Origin: Thermotoga sp. Ku-13t
GTDB taxonomy: Bacteria > Thermotogota > Thermotogae > Thermotogales > DSM-5069
DNA length: 64,000 bases
Assembly (NCBI RefSeq): GCF_011057685.1
Contig: NZ_LNFY01000009.1
Location: 305,810-369,809, forward strand
Direction of reading: 5' to 3'
A model generated the notes under the pieces. The model was not told the DNA's origin. It worked only from the letters and a program-made list of their open reading frames with translations, and ran no database searches. The position numbers and the translations under genes were made by a program. Positions 17,215 through 26,684 of the stretch are shown one piece after another. Every line of letters starts with the position of its first letter. Position 1 is the stretch's first letter.

Positions 17215-17234
17215 AACAAAGGAGGAGATCGAGC

Positions 17235-18386
17235 GTGCTCAAATTTCTGGGAAAAAGAGTGTTGCAAATAGTGATACTGCTCTTCATCTACGTGACTGTG
17301 GTCTACTGGTTGATCGAGGCGATGCCAGGAAGTTTCGTCGATCAGTACCTTCTCAATCCGAAACTCACACCCGAGATCAGGGAGAATCTGAAGAGACAGT
17401 TCGGTTTCGACAAGCCTGCCTACATGAGGTATTTGATATACATGAAAAACTTCCTGAAACTGGACCTTGGAATCTCGTTTTCTTATTTTCCCACCAAGGT
17501 TACGACGATAATCGCTGAAAGACTCCCCAGGACCGTTTTTCTTTTCGTCACCTCGACGCTCGTATCTTACGCCCTTGGATACAGCCTGGGTAAACGCGCG
17601 GCGTGGAAAAGGAGTGGCATGCTGGACAAAGCGACTACCTTCGTTGGCATAGTTTTCTGGACTATATTCTTACCATTGCTCGCCATCTTCAACATATGGT
17701 TGTTCGGTGTGATCCTGAAGATCTTACCTTTGAACCAGTTCATTGACCCGAACCTGTGGAAGAATGCACCTTTGTCCGCCCAAACGATTTTTATAAGGCT
17801 TCTTTCGAACGCTCTGGTTTTTCTCATAGTTTTTCTGATAACGTTGCTGGTTTCCAACAGACTCAAGACGATTCCCGCAAAAAAGCTCACGCTTTACGTT
17901 TCTCCCATTGCCACGATTGTGGTATCGGTTTCGATATGGATCCTCTCAGGCTATTCGATCTACGCCTGGGATATCATAAAGCACATGGTGCTTCCTGTGC
18001 TCACACTCACGTTGTACTCTTTCGCCGGTAGCATGCTCGTAATGCGCGATACGATGCTCGATGTGATAAAGGAAGATTACGTAACCACCGCGAAGGCAAA
18101 GGGTTTGCCCGACAGCGTCGTTAGAGACAAACACGCAGCGAGAAATGCACTTCTACCTCTGGTCACCAACTTCGTCATCGGTCTCGGTGCCACTGTGGGT
18201 GGAGGTATCATCACCGAGACGATGTTCTCCTGGCCCGGAATGGGACGCGCTTATTTAGAAGCGCTCAACAGTCAGGATACTCCATTGCTGATAGGCCTTC
18301 TGGTCTTCACTGGCATCTTCGTCCTCATCGCGCATTTGGTGGCTGACATACTGTACGCGGTGCTCGATCCACGCATAAGGTATTGA
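17235..18386 (+). CDS. ABC transporter permease, DppB/OppB type
   Basis: Inner-membrane permease of 383 residues, one half of the transmembrane pore. It has the DppB N-terminus with the segment RQFGFDKPAYMRYLIYMKNF, six predicted membrane helices and the EAA-like loop around TTAKAKGLPDSVVRDKHAAR and ALLPLVTNF. GTG start at 17235 with AAGGAGG upstream. The protein is longer than the usual ~310 residues through an insert of about 60-70 residues around residues 160-230. It precedes the DppC-type permease by 14 nt. Confidence 0.92.
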   Translation: MLKFLGKRVLQIVILLFIYVTVVYWLIEAMPGSFVDQYLLNPKLTPEIRENLKRQFGFDKPAYMRYLIYMKNFLKLDLGISFSYFPTKVTTIIAERLPRTVFLFVTSTLVSYALGYSLGKRAAWKRSGMLDKATTFVGIVFWTIFLPLLAIFNIWLFGVILKILPLNQFIDPNLWKNAPLSAQTIFIRLLSNALVFLIVFLITLLVSNRLKTIPAKKLTLYVSPIATIVVSVSIWILSGYSIYAWDIIKHMVLPVLTLTLYSFAGSMLVMRDTMLDVIKEDYVTTAKAKGLPDSVVRDKHAARNALLPLVTNFVIGLGATVGGGIITETMFSWPGMGRAYLEALNSQDTPLLIGLLVFTGIFVLIAHLVADILYAVLDPRIRY

Positions 18387-18400
18387 AGGAGTGATCGATC

Positions 18401-19381
18401 GTGACTGAGATGGTCGTTACGGAACCACTGTGGAAGATCAGGTTCAAACTCTGGCTCAGATCACTCAGGACGGGTTGGGAACTTTTCAAAGAGAGAAAGC
18501 TTGCCCTTTTTGGTCTGGGCGTGATAATATTCTTCGCGATCTTTGGCCTTCTCTATCCCCTTTATCCACTGATCATGAAGAACATCTTCTGGAAGGACGA
18601 TCTGTTCACATACCAGACCTTCTTGCCGTACGACCCGATCATCGGTTTTGATCCGAACGTAGTGAGCCATCCCTCGCCTCCGTCGCTGAGGCATCCTCTG
18701 GGCACTGATCCGCTGGGTAGAGACATCCTTGCGATGATCATGTACAGTACACCGAGAGAGTTCGTGCTCGGTATCACCGCGGCTCTGATAACCGTCGTCA
18801 TAGGCACGATCATAGGAGCCAGCGCTGCGTATTACGGCGGGGTTATAGACACGTTTTTCATGCGTCTTGCAGACATCATCATGTTGTTCCCGAGCCTGGC
18901 ACTGCTCATGGTCCTGAGTGCGTTCGTGGAACTGACTCTGTTCAGACTCGCCCTCATTATGGGTATCCTTGCGGGCTTTGGGTCCATAACACTGGTTTTG
19001 AAGGCTCAGGCACTGACGGTCAAGGTGAGACCTTTCATAGATGCTGCAAAATCGACGGGTGCGAGCGATGCGTACATCATATTCCGGCACATCATCCCGA
19101 ACATTCTTCCCCTCTCTTTCCTTTACATGATGTTCAACGTCACTGGCGCGATATTCACAGAGGCGGTTCTCTCCTTCCTCGGGTTGGCCAACATACGCAT
19201 GAGCTGGGGCGTTATCATCCAGATGGCCGAATCTTCCGGTTATCTCATGGGTAGCAGCATCGGAGCATACTGGTGGTTGTGGCTACCGGCGGGTGCGTGT
19301 ATCACGTTGCTGTGTTCGTCGTTCTACTTCTTGGGTCGTGGACTCGAAGAGATCGTTAATCCAAGATTGAGAAAGAGGTGA
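18401..19381 (+). CDS. ABC transporter permease, DppC/OppC type
   Basis: Second permease of 326 residues, with an N-terminal extension and membrane helix (KLALFGLGVIIFFAIFGLLY), the conserved HPLGTDPLGRDILAMIMYS segment of DppC proteins, and the cytoplasmic coupling loop AAKSTGASDAYIIFRHIIPN. GTG start at 18401 preceded by AAGGAGTGATC. Its stop overlaps the possible upstream start of the first ATPase gene. Confidence 0.92.
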   Translation: MTEMVVTEPLWKIRFKLWLRSLRTGWELFKERKLALFGLGVIIFFAIFGLLYPLYPLIMKNIFWKDDLFTYQTFLPYDPIIGFDPNVVSHPSPPSLRHPLGTDPLGRDILAMIMYSTPREFVLGITAALITVVIGTIIGASAAYYGGVIDTFFMRLADIIMLFPSLALLMVLSAFVELTLFRLALIMGILAGFGSITLVLKAQALTVKVRPFIDAAKSTGASDAYIIFRHIIPNILPLSFLYMMFNVTGAIFTEAVLSFLGLANIRMSWGVIIQMAESSGYLMGSSIGAYWWLWLPAGACITLLCSSFYFLGRGLEEIVNPRLRKR

Positions 19382-19386
19382 TCCCG

Positions 19387-20385
19387 GTGCTCCTGTCCGT
19401 GCAAGACCTGCGGATGTATTACAGAACGAAGATGGGCTACGTGAAGGCCGTGGACGGTATAAACTTCGATCTGGATCAGGGAGAAAGTCTGGGTATAGTG
19501 GGTGAATCCGGTTGTGGAAAAACGTCCATATCGATGACGATCCTCAGGTTGTTGCCAGACAACGCCGAATTCATATCCGGTAGCGTGCTCTTCGACATGG
19601 GGAATGGGCCTGTGGATCTGGTGAAATTGCCAGAATCGGAAATGAGGAAATACAGATGGCGCGGAATTTCAATGATATTCCAGGCGGCCATGAACTCTCT
19701 GAACCCCGTTTACAAAGTTGGCGATCAAATCGTTGAAGCCATCCAGAACCACTTCCCGGACATGCCCATAGACAAGGCCAAGCAGAAGGTTGCTGAACTC
19801 TTCACCCTGGTGGGGCTCGATCCGTCCCGCATGGAGCAGTATCCACACCAGTACAGTGGTGGGATGAAACAGAGGGCCGTCATTGCCATGGCACTCGCCT
19901 GTGATCCAAAGGTGATCATAGCGGACGAACCGACCACAGCACTCGACGTGATCGTTCAGGACAGGATCTTGAAGGAGATAAGAAAAATCCAAAGGAAACT
20001 GAACATGGCGATGATTTACATTTCGCATGACATCGCTGTGATCGCCGAGGTGAGCGATAAGGTCGCCGTCATGTACGCTGGAAAGTTCGTAGAGCTGGCC
20101 GATTCTGTGACGATCTTCAAACGCCCCATGCACCCTTACACGTACGGCTTGATGCACGCGTTTCCGAGCACGGTCGGTGAAAAGACTGAGCTTGTGACGA
20201 TACCCGGTGAACCACCGAACCTTTTGAACCCACCGAAGGGTTGTCGCTTTGCGCCGAGATGTCCCAAGGCGGATCAAACGTGTATGGAAGTGGAACCGGA
20301 GTATCGTGAAGTGGAGAAAAACCACTTTTTGGCCTGTCATCATCCTGTCCAGCCTAACGAGGTGGTGCGTTTCTATGCAGACTAA
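19387..20385 (+). CDS. ABC transporter ATP-binding protein, DppD/OppD type
   Basis: ATPase of about 332 residues that powers the importer. Walker A GESGCGKTS, Q-loop IFQAAMNSLNPVYKVGDQI, signature YSGGMKQRAVIAMAL, Walker B KVIIADEPTTALD and the H-loop ISHDIAV are intact. The C-terminal oligopeptide-family domain has the cysteine motif GCRFAPRCPKADQTC, which in this family can bind an iron-sulfur cluster. GTG 19387 lies 5-6 nt after GAGGTGAT; GTG 19378 is in frame but is part of that site. Confidence 0.92.
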   Translation: MLLSVQDLRMYYRTKMGYVKAVDGINFDLDQGESLGIVGESGCGKTSISMTILRLLPDNAEFISGSVLFDMGNGPVDLVKLPESEMRKYRWRGISMIFQAAMNSLNPVYKVGDQIVEAIQNHFPDMPIDKAKQKVAELFTLVGLDPSRMEQYPHQYSGGMKQRAVIAMALACDPKVIIADEPTTALDVIVQDRILKEIRKIQRKLNMAMIYISHDIAVIAEVSDKVAVMYAGKFVELADSVTIFKRPMHPYTYGLMHAFPSTVGEKTELVTIPGEPPNLLNPPKGCRFAPRCPKADQTCMEVEPEYREVEKNHFLACHHPVQPNEVVRFYAD

Positions 20386-21547
20386 CGATGTGGTGCTGAA
20401 GATAGAGAACCTTCGAAAGCTCTTTCCCGCAGAGCGAAGGATTTTTGGAAAGGTTAGGAACTTCGTCCACGCAGTTGATGACATAAGCTTCGAGATAAGA
20501 AGGAAAGAATCGCTCGCCCTGGTGGGTGAATCCGGTTGCGGGAAGACCACCACCGGGAGGGTGCTGGTCGGTCTGGAAGAACCAACGTCCGGTAGGATCG
20601 TGGTCGAGCAGGAAGACGTGACACCATTGTTGTACGGAGACGAATCGGCGGCACGAAGATATGTAAAGGAGACCTACGTGAAGAGATTTGCAAGCATGAG
20701 CGACGAACAGCTGAAGGCTTTGAAGGGCATAGATACTATCTACGCGCAGAGATTTCTTGATCTTGGCAGAAACGAAGTAAAATTCGTGGATGATTTGCTC
20801 AAAAACAGGCGGGAGCGCATCTGGCATTTGAGACGGAGGATCCAGATGATCTTTCAGGATCCGTACGAATCTTTGAACCCGAGGATGACGATTTTCGATA
20901 TCGTCGCGGAGCCGTTGAACATACACGGAATTGGTAATCTCAAAGAGAGGGAGGAAATGGTCGCGAAAATATTAGCGGATGTTGGGCTCACCCCACCGGA
21001 AACTTTCATGTTCCGTTTCCCGCACGAGCTTTCCGGTGGGCAGAGACAGCGTGTGGCCATAGCTAGGGCACTCATATTGAACCCTTCCTTCGTGGTCGCG
21101 GACGAACCAACCTCCATGCTCGATGTCTCGATAAGGACCGGTGTGATGAAACTGATGATGAGGCTTGCGGAAGAACACCAGATGAGTTATCTTTACATCA
21201 CGCACGATCTCGCGGTTGCTAGGTACATGAGCAACGACATAGCTGTCATGTATTTGGGCAAGATCGTTGAGATGGGTCCAACGGAAGAGGTTCTCAAAAA
21301 TCCGCTGCATCCTTACACGCAGGCGTTGCTCGCGGCCGTTCCGATCCCGGATCCCGAAGTGAAGCGAGGAGAGCCGAACATAAAAGGTAGTGTTCCAAGG
21401 CCCATAAATCCTCCTCCGCGTTGTAGGTTTTTCGAAAGATGCCCTTATGCCGTTGATTTTTGCGAGAAGAACGATCATCCTCATTTGAAGGAAGTTGCTC
21501 CGAAGCATTTCGTGGCGTGCTATGTTGTCTCGGGCGAAGCGAGCTGA
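20375..21547 (+). CDS. ABC transporter ATP-binding protein, OppF type, with an insertion
   Basis: Second ATPase of about 390 residues. Walker A GESGCGKTT, Q-loop MIFQDPYESLNPRMTIFD, signature LSGGQRQRVAIARAL, Walker B FVVADEPTSMLD and the C-terminal PPRCRFFERCPYAVDFC cysteine motif are all present. Between Walker A and the Q-loop there is a charged, helical insertion of about 65 residues (roughly residues 85-152) that standard OppF proteins lack. ATG 20375 has GAGGTG about 10 nt upstream and overlaps the OppD gene by 11 nt. Confidence 0.92.
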   Translation: MQTNDVVLKIENLRKLFPAERRIFGKVRNFVHAVDDISFEIRRKESLALVGESGCGKTTTGRVLVGLEEPTSGRIVVEQEDVTPLLYGDESAARRYVKETYVKRFASMSDEQLKALKGIDTIYAQRFLDLGRNEVKFVDDLLKNRRERIWHLRRRIQMIFQDPYESLNPRMTIFDIVAEPLNIHGIGNLKEREEMVAKILADVGLTPPETFMFRFPHELSGGQRQRVAIARALILNPSFVVADEPTSMLDVSIRTGVMKLMMRLAEEHQMSYLYITHDLAVARYMSNDIAVMYLGKIVEMGPTEEVLKNPLHPYTQALLAAVPIPDPEVKRGEPNIKGSVPRPINPPPRCRFFERCPYAVDFCEKNDHPHLKEVAPKHFVACYVVSGEAS

Positions 21548-21956
21548 GTTCTGGAAGTTCGTTTTCTGGACCGCGCTGGCCCTGGTGGTGCTCAACTACA
21601 CCACCGGGGTTTTCGTTTATAGAAATTACGCAGATAAACTTTCGAAAGCGAAGGCTGTCTGCAAGGTTCGCTTCGAAGATGGAACCATCCGCGGAAGAGT
21701 TTTGATCGAAGGGTTCAGTGGCTTGAAAATCCATCCTGTGGATTATCAGCTCTATTTCCAGGACAACAGAAGGGGAAACGTTCTAAAACTCGTTTCCAAT
21801 TCCATGTTTGGTCGAACCGAGGCCGAGTTCGTCACGGACGCGTGGGCAGGCTACGAACAGGGAAACTGGCACGCTCAGGGTTACAGCAACGTGTCGATCG
21901 AATGGCTCTGGCTGAAGATAAACCTGTATCTCCCCTTAGAGGTGGAAATCGAATGA
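21522..21956 (+). CDS. hypothetical single-pass membrane protein
   Basis: About 144 residues, not recognised. It has a positively charged N-terminus (LSRAKRAEFWKF), one membrane helix (VFWTALALVVLNYTTGVFVY) and a beta-rich outer domain ending in acidic residues. It starts inside the OppF gene and its stop overlaps the next gene in an ATGA pair, so it belongs to the transporter operon. An in-frame TTG at 21495 with GAAGGAAG just before it is an alternative start. Whether it takes part in transport cannot be read from the sequence. Confidence 0.6.
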   Translation: MLSRAKRAEFWKFVFWTALALVVLNYTTGVFVYRNYADKLSKAKAVCKVRFEDGTIRGRVLIEGFSGLKIHPVDYQLYFQDNRRGNVLKLVSNSMFGRTEAEFVTDAWAGYEQGNWHAQGYSNVSIEWLWLKINLYLPLEVEIE

Positions 21957-22315
21957 AGAAGATCGCCTTTTTTGTCACAGTCATGATCCTTTCTTACCAC
22001 GCTGTTGTTTTCGAACTGCTTCTGGACCAGTTTTCCCCGTTGCCGGTGAGCGCGGTGTGGTTGCTTTCACTCGTCTTATCCTGGTGGGCGGGAAGAGAGC
22101 TGGAACATTTTTCTAAAACGCTGCTCGTACTCACGGTCTCTTTCATCATCGCGGGAGTTTTGAGCTACGTTTTGATAGGTTACTACATGAAGGAGACTAT
22201 CCAGTTCATCGTGCAAACGCTGACGATGAAGGCGGTGTCCGTTTCACTGCTCGTCTTTTTCACTTCCAGCATCATGGCGGCGTTTCTTGGATTCATGTTC
22301 AAACCAAGGCAGTAA
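21953..22315 (+). CDS. hypothetical four-helix membrane protein
   Basis: A 120-residue hydrophobic protein with about four membrane segments, not recognised. ATG 21953 overlaps the upstream stop (ATGA) and has GAGGTGG 8 nt upstream. The last 72 nt overlap, in the antisense direction, the 3' end of the CPBP protease gene. No terminator is visible between the two convergent genes. The best guess is a small integral membrane protein of the transporter operon. Confidence 0.6.
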   Translation: MKKIAFFVTVMILSYHAVVFELLLDQFSPLPVSAVWLLSLVLSWWAGRELEHFSKTLLVLTVSFIIAGVLSYVLIGYYMKETIQFIVQTLTMKAVSVSLLVFFTSSIMAAFLGFMFKPRQ

Positions 22316-22861
22316 GATTCCAAGACAGTTGTTGAGGATGTGACAAACCGCCGCGGAGAAGAGACTGCCAGTTTTCAACGTGGAATCTGCGAAGATGAAT
22401 CCGACCGTAAACCTGTAGATCACGTTGTAATAAGAGAACAGCTCGAAATTGGAGACAACGTTGAACAAATGCATCGCTGAAAAGATCAAACCGTTGACGA
22501 ACGCGTTCGGAAACAGTGCGAGTATGGCCCCCCTGAACAAGAGTTCCTCGGACATGGGTAACAAAAGACCCAGCGAGAGCATGTTCGCGGTCGAAGGTTT
22601 GATGTTCACGTTCGCAGCCTTTGCCCCAAGGAATTTTCCCAGAAGCATCGTGAAAGTGAACAGCAACGCGAAAGGGATGAAACTTCTCAGATGGGGTGAA
22701 AAACCGAACATGGGCCTTCGAATGTAGATCAGAACAGAGTAAGAGATCTGTGCGATCGAAAGGTAGACGAGTCTCAATTTGAACCCGACGAACCTGAACA
22801 GATTTTGAATCGCAACGAGACCTGCCAGAATGATGAAAACCTCAGCGAACCTCAAGAGCAT
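22244..22861 (-). CDS. CPBP family intramembrane glutamic endopeptidase
   Basis: A 205-residue polytopic membrane protein of the CAAX-protease and bacteriocin-processing (Abi) family. The three catalytic motifs are present in order: EELLFRG (Glu105, Glu106 and Arg), FSAMHLFN (His) and AVCHILNNCL (His and Asn). Family members cleave within the membrane or act in self-immunity; the substrate here is unknown. It is the last gene of the long minus-strand operon and starts 20 nt inside the radical-SAM gene. Its end overlaps the convergent gene by 72 nt. Confidence 0.82.
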   Translation of the reverse strand: MLLRFAEVFIILAGLVAIQNLFRFVGFKLRLVYLSIAQISYSVLIYIRRPMFGFSPHLRSFIPFALLFTFTMLLGKFLGAKAANVNIKPSTANMLSLGLLLPMSEELLFRGAILALFPNAFVNGLIFSAMHLFNVVSNFELFSYYNVIYRFTVGFIFADSTLKTGSLFSAAVCHILNNCLGILLPWFEHESKKRRHDAGSEKDEQ

Positions 22862-24632
22862 CTCTCTCCAGGACGTTTTTCACCTTGGAACTGCAGACGC
22901 CGCAAAGTTGGCAGATTTCTCTGCAATCCGGTGTGGTTTCTGCCTTCAGAGCTTTTTTCAACTCTTCCACCAAGAAAGATTTATTCACACCGATGTCGAT
23001 GTGATCCCAGGGTAAGGGTTCATCAATCGATCTGCTCGCCAGTAACTTTTCTAACTTTAGATCTGCCATTTCCAGGGCCCTCGTCCACTTCGAATAATCG
23101 AACAAACTCTGCCAGCTGTCGTAACACGCGCCCAGCTCGTAGGCTTTCATAACGACGGAGAACACCTTTCGATCTCCCCTCGACAGCAACCCCTCAACCA
23201 TACTCATCTTCGGATCGTGGAAATCGAGCTTTGCGAACCTTCTCGCTTCTGAAAGAATACGCCTTGCGTGTTCGAAATACTCCAGATTTTTCTGTTCGAC
23301 GAATTGAAAAGGTGTGTGGGGTTTGGGAACGAACATCGCTACAGACAGAGTGACGAGGTCGAATCCAATTTTTTTCGCGATCTTCGCCATTGAAACGATT
23401 CCTCTGAGATCCTCGTCGGTTTCCGTCGGGAGTCCCACCATGAAATACAGTTTGACCCTGTGCCAGCCATTTTTTCTTGCGAGTTCCAGCGCCCGGACGA
23501 AATCTTCGTCCGAAACGTTCTTGTTTATGACGTTCCTCAATCTCTGCGTTCCCGCTTCGGGTGCGAACGTCAAGCCCGTTCTTCTCGCCCCGCCGATGTT
23601 GCCCGCCAGCGTGACACCGAAAGCATCCAAACGAGTCGAAGGTATGGAGACGGATATGAACCTTGAGTCTGAAATCTGTTTGAGATTTTCAACGATCTTG
23701 GTTATCGCCGTGTGGTCCGCACTCGAAAGTGAAAGCAATCCGATCTCTTCGTAACCCGTACATGTCAAACTTTCCAACGCCTCCTCGAGGACCTCGCTCG
23801 AGAACTTTTCCCTGACGGGCCTGTAGATGAATCCAGCCTGGCAGAACCTGCATCCCCTCGTGCAGCCGCGCATGATTTCGATGGAAATTCTATCGTGGAC
23901 GAGTTGCATGTGTGGCACGATGCGTCTGATCAGCTTTCGTCCGAGCGCCGGTTCGATCCTTCTTTTCACCTTCTTGGGTACGTCAAGCTCGACAGGTTTC
24001 GGTGGAACACCGTCGTCGTAGAGGGAAGGAACGTAAACACCATCGATCTTCGAGAGAGCCTTCAATCTCTTGGTTCTCTCCATACCCTTTGTTTCGATCA
24101 GAACCTGTGCGATTTCTCTCGCCACACTCTCTCCATCGCCTATCACCATGGCATCGAACACGGGCGCGATCGGCTCTGGGTTCACCGTGCACGGGCCGCC
24201 GGCGAGCACGATGGGATCGACCTGCGTTCTTTCTCTCGCGAGGATGGGTATCCCTGCGAGCTCAAGCGCATGGAGTACGTTGGTGTACAGCAGTTCGTGC
24301 TGGAGCGAAATTCCAAGAACGTCCAGGTTTTTGACAGCTGTCTTTGATTCGAGAGTGAACAGGGGAAGATTCTTCCTCCTCATCTCGCTCATCATGTCGA
24401 TCCAGGGCATGAAGATCCTCTCGGCCCACACTTCTTCCATACTGTTCAGCGCATCGTTGATGATCATTAATCCGAGGTTCGACATGCCAACTTCGTACAC
24501 GTCCGGAAACAGAAGTCCAACCCTCAGCTTCACACGGGATGGATCTTTGACAATCTGGTTGTATTCACCGCCTATGTACCTTGCAGGTTTTTCGACACGA
24601 TTGAGAATTTCATGGAGCTCTCTCAGAATCAT
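22842..24632 (-). CDS. TIGR03960 family B12-binding-type radical SAM protein
   Basis: A 596-residue radical SAM protein. The [4Fe-4S] motif CTRGCRFC (CxxxCxxC) lies near residue 255, in MRGCTRGCRFCQAGFIYRPV, after an N-terminal B12-binding-like domain. A C-terminal CREICQLCGVC cluster is a second cysteine group typical of the family. The reaction is unknown; the paired TIGR03936 protein found next to it in many bacteria is not here. ATG start at 24632 overlaps the PBP2 stop by 4 nt. Confidence 0.88.
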   Translation of the reverse strand: MILRELHEILNRVEKPARYIGGEYNQIVKDPSRVKLRVGLLFPDVYEVGMSNLGLMIINDALNSMEEVWAERIFMPWIDMMSEMRRKNLPLFTLESKTAVKNLDVLGISLQHELLYTNVLHALELAGIPILARERTQVDPIVLAGGPCTVNPEPIAPVFDAMVIGDGESVAREIAQVLIETKGMERTKRLKALSKIDGVYVPSLYDDGVPPKPVELDVPKKVKRRIEPALGRKLIRRIVPHMQLVHDRISIEIMRGCTRGCRFCQAGFIYRPVREKFSSEVLEEALESLTCTGYEEIGLLSLSSADHTAITKIVENLKQISDSRFISVSIPSTRLDAFGVTLAGNIGGARRTGLTFAPEAGTQRLRNVINKNVSDEDFVRALELARKNGWHRVKLYFMVGLPTETDEDLRGIVSMAKIAKKIGFDLVTLSVAMFVPKPHTPFQFVEQKNLEYFEHARRILSEARRFAKLDFHDPKMSMVEGLLSRGDRKVFSVVMKAYELGACYDSWQSLFDYSKWTRALEMADLKLEKLLASRSIDEPLPWDHIDIGVNKSFLVEELKKALKAETTPDCREICQLCGVCSSKVKNVLERDALEVR

Positions 24633-26284
24633 TTTCTCAACTCCCAGTAATATTCGAGAATTTTCCTTGCCACGGGTGCGGCCGCTTCACCACCGGTACC
24701 CGCATTCTCGAGCAACACTGTGACCACCACCTGTGGCCTGTCAACTGGACTGAAACCAGCAAACCATGAATGCGGTTTTTCTCCAGACTTACCTACTTCG
24801 GCCGTTCCAGTCTTTCCAGCCGCTTGAAACGTCGCTCCCTTGAACGCCTGATAGGCTGTTCCTTCGTCGGCCGGACCATCTCTGTAGGAAACCACCTCGA
24901 CGAGTGCGTTCGAAAGAAAAGACCAGACCGAAGGTTCCAGATCAATTGTGAAAGAAACCACAGGTTGGACTGTCTCTCTCGATTTGGTGTTCGAATCGAA
25001 AGTTTCAAGCAGCACGTGCGGTGTGTAACACGTTCCTCTGTTTGCTAAAGCGTTGAAGAAATTGAGAACCTGTATGGGGCTCATGAGTATGAAGCTCTGG
25101 CCTATGCCACAGAGGATCGTATCACCTGGATACCAAATCTCTCCAAACTTTCTCTGTTTCCAGGATGGGTCTGGAAACAATCCTTCCACTTCATTCGGCA
25201 GATCGATGCCCGTTCTGGAGGCGATCCTGAACTTATCCGCCCACAGTTTCATCTTTTCGATGCCGAGTTTCAAAGCGAGCTGGTAAAAGTAGACGTTACA
25301 CGAAACGCGCAGCGCTTTTCGCAGATCTGTCAAACCGTGACCAGGGCTGTACCAGTCTTTGTACACCCCTGCGACTTTACCGTCGGACGTCCTGTACTCG
25401 TAGTAACCCGGACAGTTCTCCACGAACTGTTGCGGACCAAACTCCTCTAAGTACGCGATCGCGTAGAGTGGTTTTATCACGGAACCAACGGCATAGAGGG
25501 CGGCCGTTGCACGGTTCAAAAGAGGCGCGTTGGGATCGTTTGCGAGTTTCTCCCATCGTCTCGGTTCGATACCACCAACCAGATCGTTCGGATTGAAACC
25601 GGGATTCGATGCCATCGCGAGAATCTCTCCGTTGATGGATTGAACTATGATCGTTCCTTTGTGATTTGACTCTTTCAGGAGTTCTTCCGCATACCGTTGA
25701 AGTCTTGAATCTATCGTGAGAACCACGTCTTTTCCAGGAAGCGGAGGAGAGGTGAGCAACCTGCCCAGAACCTTTCCAGAGGGAGAGATGCTGACCAATT
25801 CGTATCCGAGTTTGCCTTTCAGAAGGGAATCATACTGTTTCTCCACGCCAGTCACACCGTTTCGGGAAGCATCGACGTAGCCAACGACGTGCGGCGCTAT
25901 TCCTCCGTATTTACGCACATAGCGTTTTTCTATGTACACTCCTGCCTTCTGAAGACTCGCCGCTTCGGTTTGTGTGACGGTCAGTCTACCTTCGAGTACG
26001 AGCTGGAGCTTTCTTTCCGGTCCTAAAATCCTTTCCACTTCATCGAAATCCGTCGCGAGCGTGGCGTGCGCCACGAGTTCTTCTTCATCCCACGCGAGCA
26101 CCACACCATCTCTACTCAGTATGCGACCACGCGGGGCATCTAGACTTCTCAAATGGATTCTGAGTGATTCGACGTATTCTCTGTGTGATCTCCGCTCGAG
26201 GACCTGAAGCACGAACGCCCGGCCGAGCAAGAGAAGAAACGGCGCGATGAGCAACACGTACACGACGATCTTAGACCTTTTCAA
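24629..26284 (-). CDS. mrdA: penicillin-binding protein 2 (peptidoglycan DD-transpeptidase)
   Basis: Class B PBP of 551 residues that cross-links peptidoglycan during elongation. It has one N-terminal membrane helix (KIVVYVLLIAPFLLLLGRAF), the dimerisation domain, and the transpeptidase motifs SVIK (SxxK) in VGSVIKPLYA, SCN (SxN) in VSCNVYFYQ and KTG in AGKTGTAEVG. It starts 13 nt inside the MreD-like gene. The neighbourhood fits the elongasome, although RodA and MreBC are not in the window. Confidence 0.93.
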   Translation of the reverse strand: MKRSKIVVYVLLIAPFLLLLGRAFVLQVLERRSHREYVESLRIHLRSLDAPRGRILSRDGVVLAWDEEELVAHATLATDFDEVERILGPERKLQLVLEGRLTVTQTEAASLQKAGVYIEKRYVRKYGGIAPHVVGYVDASRNGVTGVEKQYDSLLKGKLGYELVSISPSGKVLGRLLTSPPLPGKDVVLTIDSRLQRYAEELLKESNHKGTIIVQSINGEILAMASNPGFNPNDLVGGIEPRRWEKLANDPNAPLLNRATAALYAVGSVIKPLYAIAYLEEFGPQQFVENCPGYYEYRTSDGKVAGVYKDWYSPGHGLTDLRKALRVSCNVYFYQLALKLGIEKMKLWADKFRIASRTGIDLPNEVEGLFPDPSWKQRKFGEIWYPGDTILCGIGQSFILMSPIQVLNFFNALANRGTCYTPHVLLETFDSNTKSRETVQPVVSFTIDLEPSVWSFLSNALVEVVSYRDGPADEGTAYQAFKGATFQAAGKTGTAEVGKSGEKPHSWFAGFSPVDRPQVVVTVLLENAGTGGEAAAPVARKILEYYWELRK

Positions 26285-26684
26285 TTCTGACCCTCCACAA
26301 CGTTGAGCCCAACAACCAGAAAATCACCGCACCGATCCAGTGGCTCTTCATGAAAATGAAGCTCACACAGAGTACAGCTGAATAGATCAGAAAAGGAACG
26401 AAAGCTTTCAGAAAATATTCCCGCCAGACCAGAGATAGAACGTAAAGAATGAACAGGACGATGTAACCGACATGCAGGTCGGCAAAGCAAGCTATCGAGT
26501 GGAACATGAGGACGATCATGACACGCAGAGGATCGAACACGGATTCGAACCAGAGATATTCCAGTAACATGTAGAGGATCAGAGAAGGAAAAAGATCAAA
26601 GAACGCACCATCAACAACGATGCACGCTGTTCCGATACCGAGCAGGGTCAAATTCCGTGAAAGAAGACTTTTCAATACTGCCAC
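26271..26684 (-). CDS. MreD-like small membrane protein
   Basis: A 137-residue protein with about five membrane segments, low sequence conservation and a position directly before PBP2. That is where mreD usually sits, so MreD (rod-shape determination) is the likely identity, inferred from context and topology rather than motifs. GTG start at 26684 with GGGTGG about 8 nt upstream; the first 13 nt overlap the end of the dehydrogenase gene. Confidence 0.6.
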   Translation of the reverse strand: MAVLKSLLSRNLTLLGIGTACIVVDGAFFDLFPSLILYMLLEYLWFESVFDPLRVMIVLMFHSIACFADLHVGYIVLFILYVLSLVWREYFLKAFVPFLIYSAVLCVSFIFMKSHWIGAVIFWLLGSTLWRVRIEKV

